Of a DNA stretch of 64,000 nt, positions 32,459 through 43,466 are shown one piece after another (the first letter of the stretch is position 1; each line of letters begins with the position of its first letter). The notes under the pieces were generated by a model. The model was not told where the DNA came from. It saw nothing but the letters and a program-made list of their open reading frames with translations, and made no database searches. The position numbers and the translations under genes were made by a program. Source of the stretch: Centrapalus pauciflorus (lineage: Eukaryota > Streptophyta > Magnoliopsida > Asterales > Asteraceae); contig JAANYP010004250.1 of the NCBI GenBank assembly GCA_020465985.1, positions 1 to 64,000 on the forward strand, written 5' to 3'.

Positions 32459-34266
32459 TCCGCGGAAGTTCCGACAGCTGCAGTTCCTGATATTCAAATT
32501 GGAACTTATGGTTCGAGATTGATTATAAATGAGGGTGGTTCGAGGAGGCGCGTAAACAGGGAATTGGAGGAGTCTGATTTTGAAGAAGAGGAAGTTCCTC
32601 AACTAGTGACAAGGCAACGGGCCAAACGTCACAGGTTCATGCAAGGATCATCTTCAGCTCCTGAAGATCAACCAGAAATTCCACAACATCAAGAACCTCA
32701 AACCACCAGTCCACCACCACCACCACCACCTCAAGATGAACCGTATATACCATCACCGTTCATTCCTACTCCTATACAGTCCATTCCATCTATCTCGACC
32801 ACATACTCTGACAACCAAAGGTTTCTGCAGCTTAAAGCTCGCGTTGACTTCCAGAATGTCCAAATCTTAAGCCTAACAAAGGCGATCGGAGAAATTCAGA
32901 CTCATAATGCAAATCTTGATAAAGAAAATGCCGATTTGAAGAAGATTGTGGAGCAAGTCCAGGAAGAGAACGTAGAAATGAAAACTTTTGTTTGCGATCA
33001 GGCAGCTGAGATAAGGTCGATGCGCTCCCTAATTGAGCAGTTAATGAAAAATTTACAGGCTCAGGGGGAGACATCGTGCCGAGATCAGGAGGTGCAGAGA
33101 AGAGATGATCATGAAGGCGATGATCCCGGTGCGAATAAAGAGATTGAGTCTGTAGATTTTCCTGCAGCTCAAGTTACACAAGTTCAGGGGGAGCCTAGTC
33201 AAGGCGAAGGAGAAAGGGGTGAGGCCAGTTCATCTAAACAGCCTACAGACTTTGAGATCAGCGAGATGATTGAAGCGCTCATGGATCTCGATGATGATCC
33301 ACTGGATGTAGGTTTTGATAATGAAGATGAAGAGCTGGAGGAAGGGGAATTTGTGCCAGGGGAGATAGTAGACTGGCGGTCGGATGATGAAGTACTTGCT
33401 GATGAGGATGATGAAGCTGACGAGATAGTTGTGCAGCAGAATCCTATCACTGATACTTACATGATTGATGGAAATAAAATTGTCGATATAGATATAGTTA
33501 ATGTTGCATTGAATCCTCAGCCATCGACAGAGGAACCTGCAAGAAAGCTAACTAATGAAGAAAAACGAAAGCTATGGTTCAGGGCTGAAGAGAAGGAAGC
33601 AGCAATTAAAAAGACAATGAGAGTGCCAGGTACTGGGAAGCTGTCTGAGCGAATTTTAAGCTGGTTCTTTGACAGAGATCTGCAGCTATTTATAATAAAG
33701 AGAAAAGACGGGTTTCAGTACATGAGGCGAACTTTAAAAGCGTTCAACTCCCTGCCAAAAATCGAAATCACTGCGCTAGCTTGGAAAGATCTTATAAACA
33801 TTGGCAATGATCCCTACGCGAGCGTAATCGAAAGAATCATAAGAAGGAAGGGAGATCAAGGAAGTTCGAACGTTTGAATCCAAGGGTCGGGAGAAGAGTA
33901 GAGGATCCGTCACGTATTGATCCTCTAACTGGACGACCTTGGATGAGGATTCACTATAAGCCGGCTAGATGTCTTAGGAAGGTTCCTCTCAAGCCAATGC
34001 CACAAAATATTCTGAAGAATCTGAAGTGGTGGTATGCTGACACGGAAACTGGGGAAGCGGTTATGGAAGACTTAGAAGAAAATGTTATTCTTAGAGTCTA
34101 TGACCCGCTTCACCTGGTAAACCTATCTAAAGAAGATCTGCAGATTTTGTATAATTGTAAGATTTCCAGTGACGCACATATGGATACTGAGGCTAGTAAG
34201 TATGAAAATGTGGTCAAGGTATGCGTCGAGAAAGGTCTGTATGCTGGTAGTGTTTTGAATCAATAA
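32459..34266 (+). pseudogene. Element F ORF3, C-terminal half
   Basis: Continues the ORF3 frame after the TAA. Order: acidic/basic linker (RQRAKRHRF near 32610), a Pro run (32710), a coiled coil (about 32820-33075: ENADLKKIVEQVQEENVEMK), acidic segment (33250-33430), and a conserved C-terminal domain (KLTNEEKRKLWFR; LSERILSWFFDRDLQLF; about 33540-33850). The frame slips near 33860 and continues to TAA 34264-34266 with RIHYKPARCLRKVPLKPMP and NLKWWYADTETGEAV. With both halves the protein would be near 990 residues. Confidence 0.72.
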
Positions 34267-34315
34267 ATAAACCAAGTTCTTAAATCAAATGTGTGAATTA
34301 TTAGAAGCTATCGTC

Positions 34316-34326
34316 AAGGGGGAGTC
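34316..34326 (+). other. Polypurine tract of element F
   Basis: AAGGGGGAGTC directly before the TG of the 3' LTR, the expected site for plus-strand priming. Confidence 0.92.
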
Positions 34327-34956
34327 TGTTGGTACATCCCGTGTGACGATAGCAGTCTAAGTGGTCTTACATTGTGATTTAGCATGTGTTTGCTATAAAT
34401 ATATTATATATGATTGATGCTTATTAGTGTTTGTATGTTTGAACTTGATGTAACGTATTACAAGAAGTTCAAACATAAAGTTCAAAGATAAAATCAATCA
34501 TAAGGTAATATCATAAGTTTTATCACTTAAGAGTTTAAGTATTTTGGCTAGATTCGAATTCCTTAAGGGAATACATTCGAATCTGAGATAGATTCGAATG
34601 AGACCTTAGATTCGAGACTGTCAATATGGACAGACTCGAATGGGCCTTGGGCCAGATTCGAGCTTGGCCCACAACAGACTCGAATCAGGGTCTATAATTA
34701 GGGATAGACTCGAATAATTAGAGGACTTTTTGCAGAATTCGTGAGGAATTAAGCAAGAGGCGATCTTGAGTTTATCAGCTAGGTGAGTGCCGTTTCGGAG
34801 AGAATTAGTTCGTAGGATCGTTCGTGTGTCATTCGTTCAGCGTCTAATAGTCTCCGTGTTCCGTTGGTTGAGAGTTGTCCGTCTAAATGTCAACGAGGAT
34901 TCCGCACTCGTTCACGGATCCGCGTCTAGATAGATCTTGCAGTCGTAGACCTTACA
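34327..34956 (+). repeat. 3' LTR of element F
   Basis: 630 bp. It matches the 5' LTR except for about eight single-base changes and the loss of 15 bp that comprise one TTCGAA word unit (near 34610). One change pair weakens the U5 hairpin stem in this copy. Confidence 0.96.
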
Positions 34957-36193
34957 GATGCTTTACCAGCAAAGTGGGAGATGTACACGGCGCTAATAAA
35001 GCATGATGAAGAGAAGTTTGAGACTCTTACTCTTGAAGAGTTATTGGATCGCTGAGGGCCCACAGCATTTGGAAAATCAAAATCGTCAATTGCTAGTGAA
35101 CTGAAGTCAGGGGCCACAACATTTTCTCTGGAAAAGAATCTACTCCTGTTGAGTCAAAGGATTCTAGTAGCAGGGCGTTCTTAGCGTTTTCCAAACAAGA
35201 AGAAAAACCAAATCATTCAACGGCTACGTCTTAAGGATATACAAACATGCCGATGAGCGCAAAATCAATTGAAGATCATCTAAATCTTCTAGCTTCATTT
35301 GTCGCAGCGTACGACAATTGCGTTCAAGGGAAAATAAACGATCCAGCATTGTGGGAAGAAGACTACGATCAGGTTAATTCTGATGACTTGGAAGAGATGG
35401 ACCTACAATGGCAACTGGCCATGGTGACTCAAAGGGTCAAGAGGTTCATGAAGAGGACAGGAAGGACCATGCTTTCGGATTCAAAGCTTCCTACCATGTT
35501 TTGGGGGGAGGCAGTGAATACTGCTTGTCGTGTTTTAAACCGGGTCCTTACTGTCAAATCACTGAACAAAATCTGGTATGAAGTTCTGAATAAAAGACCA
35601 CCAAATTTAATTGGCTTCGAACCGTTTCGGGTACCGTGTACTTTACTGAAAACAAAACATTAACCTAAGTTTGGTGAAAAGGCCGACGAAGGATACTTCC
35701 TAGGTTATGTTCCTAACTCACCAAACAAGAGGGTTTTTAACAAAACAAATGGTACGGTTGAGATTGTGTTTAACATTGACGTAACAAGTTATTCACATGA
35801 ACCCCAAACTGGTCCTGAACGGTTATTTGATTATGACTCTGTGTTTGAATCAATTAACATACCGTCTGGTGGAAATGCAGGTACAGTGGAAAATTATTTC
35901 TCATCATTAAACCTTAATGACGATTACCGAGATTTTCCAAACTCAAGCATTCCATCAACATCTGAGCCTACAACGACGGAAGATGGGTCTCCAACAGAGA
36001 ATGAACCTGAATTACCTACAAATGAGAATCAGACGAATAATTCTAACTCCGAAGATAGTGATCATGAGGAAGAGAATATATCGTCTGAAGTTATACCCCC
36101 GTTAGGTGAAATAGGATCAAACTTGGGAGATAACCTTCAGGTCGATGAGATTGCGACATCGAGGATAAACAAGGATCATCTAATTGAGAGTAT
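34957..36193 (+). pseudogene. Element E: Gag end fused by deletion to integrase C-terminus
   Basis: Gag resumes at the GATGC duplication (LPAKWEMYTALIK). Around 35460 the frame passes from Gag (TQRVKRFMKRTGR) straight into integrase (TMLSDSKLPTMFWGEAVN), skipping the zinc knuckles, coiled coil, protease and most of the integrase relative to F. The junction is in frame and shows short AGG/AGGA homology. The downstream part has one TAA (35660) and reads through the variable linker to ESI, where element G inserted after AGTAT. Confidence 0.88.
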
Positions 36194-38562
36194 TGTAACA
36201 ACCCAACTTTTGATTAGTTATGTAATGACTATTTTGAGATAATAATATAATTTTGTTATATTATTTGGAATTTGCAAATATTGATTAAGAATAAAAATAT
36301 ATTAAGTAAATATAATTTTATATTATATTTATGATATAATTAAATTGAGTAAAATAAAAGAGATGTATTATACAAAAATAGAAGTGGGTTAAAGTCAAAT
36401 GAAGTATATAAACTGAAATAATGATCATTTAAGATCATTAATACAAAAGTTACTCTCTCTCTACTCTCTCTCTACATTGTACGGTTTCTTCATAAAACCT
36501 TAAGAATTATCACAAATTTGCAATCAATTGGAGAATTGAAGACAAGTGAATGTTACAATCAACAACAATCAACAAGAATCTACAGAAATTTCAAGGTAAT
36601 ATTTCATTTAAATTCGAAAATTTAGTATGTTGGTGCGGTTTTGTGAAAAACCGAAACCAAGAGATTAAAATGTGGAAATTAGATGTTGCATGTGTATAAA
36701 TTTAAAAGATTATGATGAATTGAAGTTAATAAAAGAAACAGAAACAAGAATTAGTAATCAGATTGTTCAAAATAGTGAAGAAATCGGAATTATAATGAAA
36801 AAAATATGTTCTTGACAAAAAGAGTCATATTTTGGATGATTTTGAACCATATATGATGTTATTGATAGGGAAAAGTATATAAAATCAACCCAAAAATGAT
36901 AATATAACATAAAATAAAGTTGCATGTTGATTTAAGTAAGTTTTGGGAATTTTTTGAAAAATCCGAATGAATATCACCAAGAACATGAAGAACATTTCTG
37001 GAAAAATGTCCAAGTCCAGGGATCCGAATTCGGATGAGAACCAATACTTCGGATAGTACTAATTCGGATGCTTCCCAATTCGGTTCTTATATATGAAATT
37101 CGGATGACACCTAAATTCGGTCCCAAATCCGAATTCGGATGACTAGTTCGGACATAACTTGGTCTGAATTCGGATGCTAAATTCGGACTAGCCAATTCGG
37201 GCTCTCAATTCGGATTGGTCCGGATCCGGATGATCCGAATCCGGATGGTCCGAAGTTAATGGGTCCGAAATCACATGAAATGTTTTAATATTTTGAAAGA
37301 ATAAAGAAAATAAGCAAATGAAAGATTAATGAGTGATCGGTTATCATAATCAGATAGAATTAAAGAATTTATGACCAAAAGATGATGACATTGACAAGAT
37401 AAATTATCAGTTATCAGAATCAGATAAAATAAAGAGAAAGACATGAAATTGACATGATATTATCATGAATGAATTTGAACAGGTTCAGTATATTCTGAAC
37501 AAAGATTTAAAGACTTAAAGAAGATAGACTGACAGAGATAAAATCCTGAGATAACTCAGGTGGCAGATTCTTATATTGATGCTGTTACATTTATCCGGAA
37601 CTGTTTGACCAAGACCCAGAACTGTGAGTTATAGATATTCAAATTGAACATGCACAGATCCGGTTGAGATATATTGATGCTGTTACATTTATTGACATTC
37701 ATTTATCAGCTGGATTGAGACCTGTGCACACCATGGATGGGTGTTGCCCAGTGAATCATGATAGCTATTTGCTTATCTTTTCAGATTGTATTTAATATTA
37801 TCTCAGACTTTGCTTTATGATTCGTTGCTATCATGACTCCTAAGACATATGCTTACATCATTGATCAGACTTTTGATAAGATTGATTCAGCTTGATTAGC
37901 CCTTATGGTCTATTGTTCTAGACCCGGCTATTTCACCAGTTCTTATGAACTTGGTAATGACCTCCGATGTTCCGCCATATTGACTTACTGGTAGCTAGCC
38001 CAGTATGTGGCTGATCCCCACGATATAAGCGTGAGTGTGGCTTGAACATCATCCGATCTTATGATACTATATCTCAATCATGAGGGCTGTAGCGGCAGCC
38101 AAGACATATCACGCTTAGATTTATGACTCCGCTTGACACGCATGTTAATATTGAAAATCTATAAACTCACTAAGCTTTGCTTACAGATGTTGCTTTAAAA
38201 TTTTACAGGAAAAGCCAAAGGAAAATCACCTGCAGGACCTAGTACTTAGGTCAGTCAAGATCCAAGTTTTGAAGCTTTCCTAGACCACTACTCAACAATT
38301 ATCTGGTACTGATTGGAAGATAGCTAACGTGGTGGTTCTGGGTAGACTTGATGTGATGTTTGATGTTTTGATTAGATTAGATGTTCCCTTTTTATAACTT
38401 TAATTTGAAAATCTGTAATTTGTGATGAACTTAATCCTAAAATGTTTGTACTTGTAATTTAATATTCCGCAATTAATTACTCTATCTTAGTTTGATTGAT
38501 ATCGTATTGCATGATGTGGGACCTAGACTCTGAGGACTGACCCGGAAGGGGAGGTCTTCACA
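36194..38562 (+). repeat. 5' LTR of element G
   Basis: 2,369 bp, TGTAACAACCC to GGTCTTCACA. TATA box TATATAAA near 36405. CTCTCT runs near 36450-36475. Splice-donor candidate TTTCAAG|GTAATA at 36595/36596. CCGAATTCGGAT words crowd 37017-37260. Confidence 0.95.
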
Positions 38563-38761
38563 GGATGGTATCAGAGCACTAGTTTGAGTGAATCAAGTAT
38601 TACGTGAGTATACTTGATCTCAAACTGAAGCAATACATATGTATCAATCATTTAGGTGGTTTGAACTGAGATAGGATGTACAGACTGTTAGGATGGGAAA
38701 AAGGGTACATAGATCTAAGTCTATAAACTGATAGTTAATTGATTTTAATTTTCAGTAGAAG
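38563..38761 (+). promoter_or_regulatory. Leader of element G with 3' splice site before gag
   Basis: The leader ends TTGATTTTAATTTTCAG (AG at 38754-38755), six bases before the gag ATG, an excellent plant 3' splice site. With the LTR donor at 36596 this would remove about 2.16 kb including the PBS. H has the matching arrangement. Inference. Confidence 0.55.
38566..38577 (+). other. Primer-binding site of element G
   Basis: TGGTATCAGAGC after the three bases GGA that follow the LTR; H has the same GGA spacer. Confidence 0.93.
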
Positions 38762-41700
38762 ATGTCAGGATCAGGATCAGGTGATATTCCCAACAATATG
38801 ACCCAACAACAAATGATTGAAATGATGCAACAATTTCTAGCCCAACACTCCGAACAACAAAACAAAATGATGCAAGAACAGTTTCGTGCCAGAGATGAGG
38901 CCGAAGCTAAAAGACGTGAAGATAAGAAAAATAAGAGAAAAGAAAAGCAAGTTCAGACTAATGACTCTGATTCTGATAACTCTATTCCCGATGCCCAAAT
39001 TGTTCAGCCTAAAGGCTGCAAATTCAAAGATTTTAAAGCGAGCGGTACCCTGAACTTTGAGGGTACAGTGAATCCGATCCAGGCGATGGATTGGATTAGT
39101 CACACTGAAGAAATCTTCAGGATTTCTGATTGTCTAGATTCGAAGAAAGTAAGCTATGCGTCTGCACTATTTGTGGGAGCTGCTCGTGCCTGGTGGAAAA
39201 CCCAGCGAAGTATCTATGGTGAGGAAGTGATTCAGACTTTAGAATGGGAGCAGTTTCTTGAAATGTTCAATGCAAAGTACTGCCCGATCGACCAGCGAGA
39301 TAAAATGGAAGTACAACTGATGCAGCTGACTCAGGGAACGAAGACAGTCGACGAATACGAGCACGAGTTTTCGCGATTATGCGGTTATTCTTCATACCAA
39401 GTTGCTACCGAAGAAAGAAAGATGAATAGATTCCGGGTAGGACTCAATCCTAGATACAGACATCCGATGAGCGCGATCAAATACAAGAGTTACTTAGAAA
39501 TGGTAGAAGCGGCTAGACAAATCGAGCGAGGATACTTAGAGTACGGCGATCAGCTATACGCTCCGTCTACTAATCCGATGAATCCGTCTCCTCCAAAGAA
39601 ACAACGATTTGGCAGATTCTTTAGGCCAAATAAGTCTCAGTCACAGTCTCAGCAATCCCATCAGCATAGTTCACAACCGAAAGCGCAAGCCTACTCACTG
39701 ACAAACGAGCCACGATTCTGCAAGAGATGCAGAAAGTCTCACATGGGACTATGTAATCCGGATGACGTTACTTGCTTCGCGTGCAACATGATTGGTCATA
39801 GTAGTGAAGAATGTCCACAGCAGGGACGTGGATGTGCGAAATGTGGAAAGAGAGGGCACTTCATGTATCAGTGTCGTAGCGGACCACGTTATCAGCCACA
39901 GTCATCAGCTGGAGGGTCGACAGTTAAAAGTTCTGCTGCAACACCAACTGCAAGGACACGTGCGTTCCAAATAACGGCTGAAGAGGCGAGAGAAACACCT
40001 GACGTAGTCACCGGTACGTTTCTGTTAAATACGATACCTGCTCGCGTATTATTTGATTCTGGCGCAAGTCGTTCTTTCATATCGACTTCTTTTGCATCGA
40101 GATTATCTAAGTCCCCATCGAAGCTTCCTGTTGTACTTGACATTGAGACAGCCAGTAACAACTATGTTATGGCTGATTCTGTTTATCGTAACTGCACTCT
40201 ACTTGTCAATAACATCGTATTCAACCTCGACCTCATCCCGATTCCTTTAAAAGAATTTGATGTCATCATCGGCATGGATTGGCTAATGAACAACGAGGCC
40301 ACAATTATCTGCAACCGACGAGTAATCAGAATCAAATCTTCAGACGGCCGAGTACATGAGATCAAGGGCGAGAAGCGGAAAGGTGCGCATTGCTTTATAT
40401 CTGTAGAAAAGGCTCACAAATACTTGTCTAAAAGTCACGACTCTTACCTTTGCTATGTTTCATCTGAATCTAACTCCGAAGCTCAAAAGAAACCTTTATC
40501 CGATATTCCTATCGTCTGTGAGTTCCCAGACGTATTTCCTGACGATATTTCCGGAGTGCCACCGGAACGACAAGTCGAGTTCAGTATTGACTTGGTTCCT
40601 GGTGCGGCTCCTATCGCAAAAGCTCCATACAGACTTGCACCTGCAGAAATGCAGGAAATGTCAAAGCAACTGCAAGAGTTGTTGGAGAAGGGGTTTATCC
40701 GACCGAGTTCTTCTCCGTGGGGTGCACCAGTACTATTTGTTAAAAAGAAAGACGGAACCTTCCGTATGTGCATCGACTACCGCGAGTTGAACAAGGTTAC
40801 AATAAAGAATAAGTATCCTCTGCCCAGAATCGATAATCTGTTTGATCAGTTACAAGGAGCCAGTTACTTTTCGAAAATAGATCTCCGATCTGGGTATCAT
40901 CAGTTAAAAGTCAGAGAAGAAGATGTTCCAAAGACAGCTTTCCGTACAAGATACGGTCATTACGAATTTCTCGTGATGCCGTTCGGCTTGACAAATGCAC
41001 CAGCAGCGTTCATGGATCTCATGAATCGCGTGTGCAGACCAATGTTGGATAAATCAGTTATCGTGTTCATAGACGATATTCTGATTTACTCCAAAACGGA
41101 GGCTGATCATTCTGTTCATCTGCGGCAATTGCTAGAGTTATTAAGAAAAGAAAGACTCTATGCAAAGTTTTCTAAATGCGAATTCTGGCTCAGACAGGTA
41201 TAATTTCTATTATATAAGTCTTGAGCTGTTTCTTTAACTATTCTATGATTCACCTCAGAATTTGAATTTCTATCTTGATTCTTATAGATCCAGTTCCTTG
41301 GCCATGTTGTTTCTGGCGAAGGGATTTCCGTTGATCCTTCAAAAGTCGAGGCTGTTCAGAAGTGGCTAACACCTCGCAATGCCTCAGAGATAAGAAGTTT
41401 CCTTGGATTGGCCGGTTATTATCGGCGATTCATAAAGGACTTCTCAAAGATTGCTTTGCCACTTACAACGCTAACACGAAAGAATACTCCTTTCGTTTGG
41501 ACTGATAAACAGCAAGAGGCATTCGATATTCTGAAGCAAAAGTTGAATCAAGCGCCAATCCTAGCCTTACCAGAAGGTAATGATGATTTCGTTGTCTATA
41601 GCGATGCCTCTGGTACTGGTTTAGGATGTGTTCTGATGCAAAGGGGAAAAGTAATTGCCTATGCTTCAAGGCAATTAAAAGATTATGAAAAGAATGCACC

Positions 41701-43429
41701 AACTCATGATCTTGAGTTGGCTGTTGTTACCTTTGCATTGAAAATCTGGCGTCACTATCTTTATGGGACTCGGTGTCAGCTCTACACCGATCACAAGAGT
41801 CTCAAATACCTTTTCACTCAAAAAGATCTTAACATGAAACAGCGTCGATCCTTGGAGCTTATCAAGGATTATGATTGCGAGATCTTGTATCATCCCGGCA
41901 AAGCAAATGTTGTCGCGGATGCGTTGAGTAGAAAAGTGTATCCTGAAAAGTGCTGCTATGCCCTAACTCCAGTTATATTCTCTTCTGATCTTATTGAAGA
42001 CATCAGAGTTGCTCAAACTGAAGCACTGAAAGAAGAGAATATTGATTCTGAAAATCTTAAAGGGCAATTACAAGTTCTAACTCTGAACCATTTGGGACTT
42101 TACTGTCTTCAGGGAAACCGAATCTGGGTTCCTAAATATGGTTCTATTCGTAGCACTCTTCTGTCCGAAGCTCATCAGTCCAAGTTATCTATTCATCCTG
42201 GCAGCTCAAAGATGTATTTTGATCTGAAAGCTGATTACTGGTGGCCAGGAATGAAGAAGGACATTGGAAAATGTGTTGAAAGCTGCAGAGTATGTCAGAT
42301 GGTTAAGGCAGAACATCAGAAGCCCTTCGGGGATATGCAACCACTGCCAGTTCCTGAATGGAAGTGGGAGCATATAACAATGGACTTCATTACGAAGCTG
42401 CCAAAGACCAAAAGACAACACGACTCTATCTGGGTAGTCGTAGACCGATTAACGAAATCAGCACATTTCATTCCGATGAAAGAAACATATTCTCTCGATA
42501 GATTGGCGCAGCTGTATATCTCTAAAATTATTTCTCGTCACGGTGTGCCGAAGTCTATCGTATCTGATCGTGATAGTCGCTTCACATCCAGATTCTGGCA
42601 AGCACTACAAGAAGGGATGGGTACTCGGATTTCTATGAGTACTGCTTATCATCCAAATGCAGATGGCCAGAGTGAGCGTACTATCTTAACTCTTGAAGAT
42701 ATGCTTCGTGCCTGCGTTCTTGATTTAGGTGGTAACTGGGATGACCACTTGCCGTTGGTCGAATTTTCATACAATAACAGTTATCATTCTGCAATCAAGA
42801 TGGCTCCTTTTGAAGCTCTATACGGAAGAAAGTGCAGAACTCCTACCTGTTGGCGCGAAACAGGTGAATCGCCAATAGCAGGACCTGCCCTTCTACAGTT
42901 GACACACGAAAAGATTCAACTTGTTAGAAGAAACATTCTTGAAGCTCAGAGCAGGCAGAAGTCATATTATGACAATCGGCACAGATCAATCAGTTTTGCA
43001 GTTAACGATTGGGTGATGTTGAAAGTATCCCCAATGAAGAATGTGGTGCGATTCATTAAAAGAAACAAGCTAGCTCCGAGATTTATTGGTCCGTTCAAGA
43101 TTGTGGAAATGATTGGAAATCAATCTTATCGTCTTGAACTACCGGCTGACTTAGCTGGAATACATCCTGTATTTCATGTCAGTCATCTGAGAAAGAGTTT
43201 AGCTGACGAAAAGGAAGTTCAGTTACCACACGTTAACTTGCAAATTGATGAAAAGCTTCGCGTGGTTGAAGAGCCAGAACGTATTCTGGACTCGAAGATT
43301 AAGAAGCTTAGAAATAAAGAGATACAGATGGTGCTCGTCCAGTGGAAACACCACAAAGGTTCGCATCAGTCTTGGGAATCCAGAGATGTCATGAAAGCTA
43401 CATATCCCAGTCTGTTTGAATCGAGCTAA
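38762..43429 (+). CDS. gag-pol: Element G Gag-Pol polyprotein with chromodomain (two exons)
   Basis: Exons 38762-41197 and 41288-43429 predict 1525 residues. Gag: retrotrans-gag core near residues 90-260 (YCPIDQRDKMEVQLMQLTQG), two adjacent zinc knuckles (CFACNMIGHSSEEC, CAKCGKRGHFMYQC; about 338-372). Protease LFDSGASRSFIS near 430. RT has PYRLAPAEMQEM, KIDLRSGYHQLK, FIDDILIYS. RNase H follows the intron (YSDASGTGLGCVLMQRG; YTDHKSL; HPGKANVVADALSR). Integrase: H..H/C..C zinc domain, then TMDF, VSDRDSRF and GQSERTI with D, D, E. A GPFK motif and a C-terminal chromodomain-like segment (RILDSKIKKLRNKE, VLVQWKHH, SWESRD) follow. Chromodomains steer chromovirus integration to marked chromatin. 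No stop or frameshift outside the intron. Confidence 0.93.
41198..41287 (+). other. Predicted 90-nt intron in RT of element G
   Basis: Exon end ...CAG, intron GTATAA...CTTATAG, exon start ATCCAGTTCC. It is phase 0, AT-rich, 90 nt, and contains an in-frame TAA at its third codon position set (41201-41203). The protein frame (FWLRQ, then IQFLGHV) is restored exactly on removal. Element H has an 89-nt intron of unlike sequence at the same codon boundary. Confidence 0.85.
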
Positions 43430-43433
43430 CTTC

Positions 43434-43466
43434 GGGGACGAAGTTTGTGCGTGGTGGAGCCCATTC
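43434..43466 (+). other. Polypurine-tract region of element G
   Basis: GGGGACGAAGTTTGTG then GTGGTGGAGCCCATTC before the 3' LTR. H carries GAGGACGAAG and GTGGTGGGCTCATAC in the same place. The tract directly at the LTR is interrupted by pyrimidines, so the primer is more likely GTGGTGGAG. Confidence 0.6.

Larger units (their letters stand above)
21470..34956 (+). mobile_element. Element F: full-length Sirevirus-like Copia element
   Basis: 13,487 bp with both LTRs, flanked by a perfect 5-bp direct duplication GATGC (21465-21469 and 34957-34961), inside the gag of E. Order: LTR, PBS, long leader, gag, protease-integrase, RT-RNase H, spacer, ORF3, polypurine tract, LTR. The two LTRs differ by about eight substitutions (counted by eye) and one 15-bp indel, so insertion is recent. 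Pol nevertheless has three stops and at least three frameshifts. Confidence 0.96.

Noticed and set aside
31277..34266. ORF3 as retroviral envelope
   Set aside because: No signal peptide, membrane span or cleavage site visible; basic and acidic patches suggest a nuclear protein.
41204..41287. Frameshift or deletion separating the two long ORFs of G
   Set aside because: GT-AG borders, exact frame and codon restoration, and the same site in H fit an intron better.
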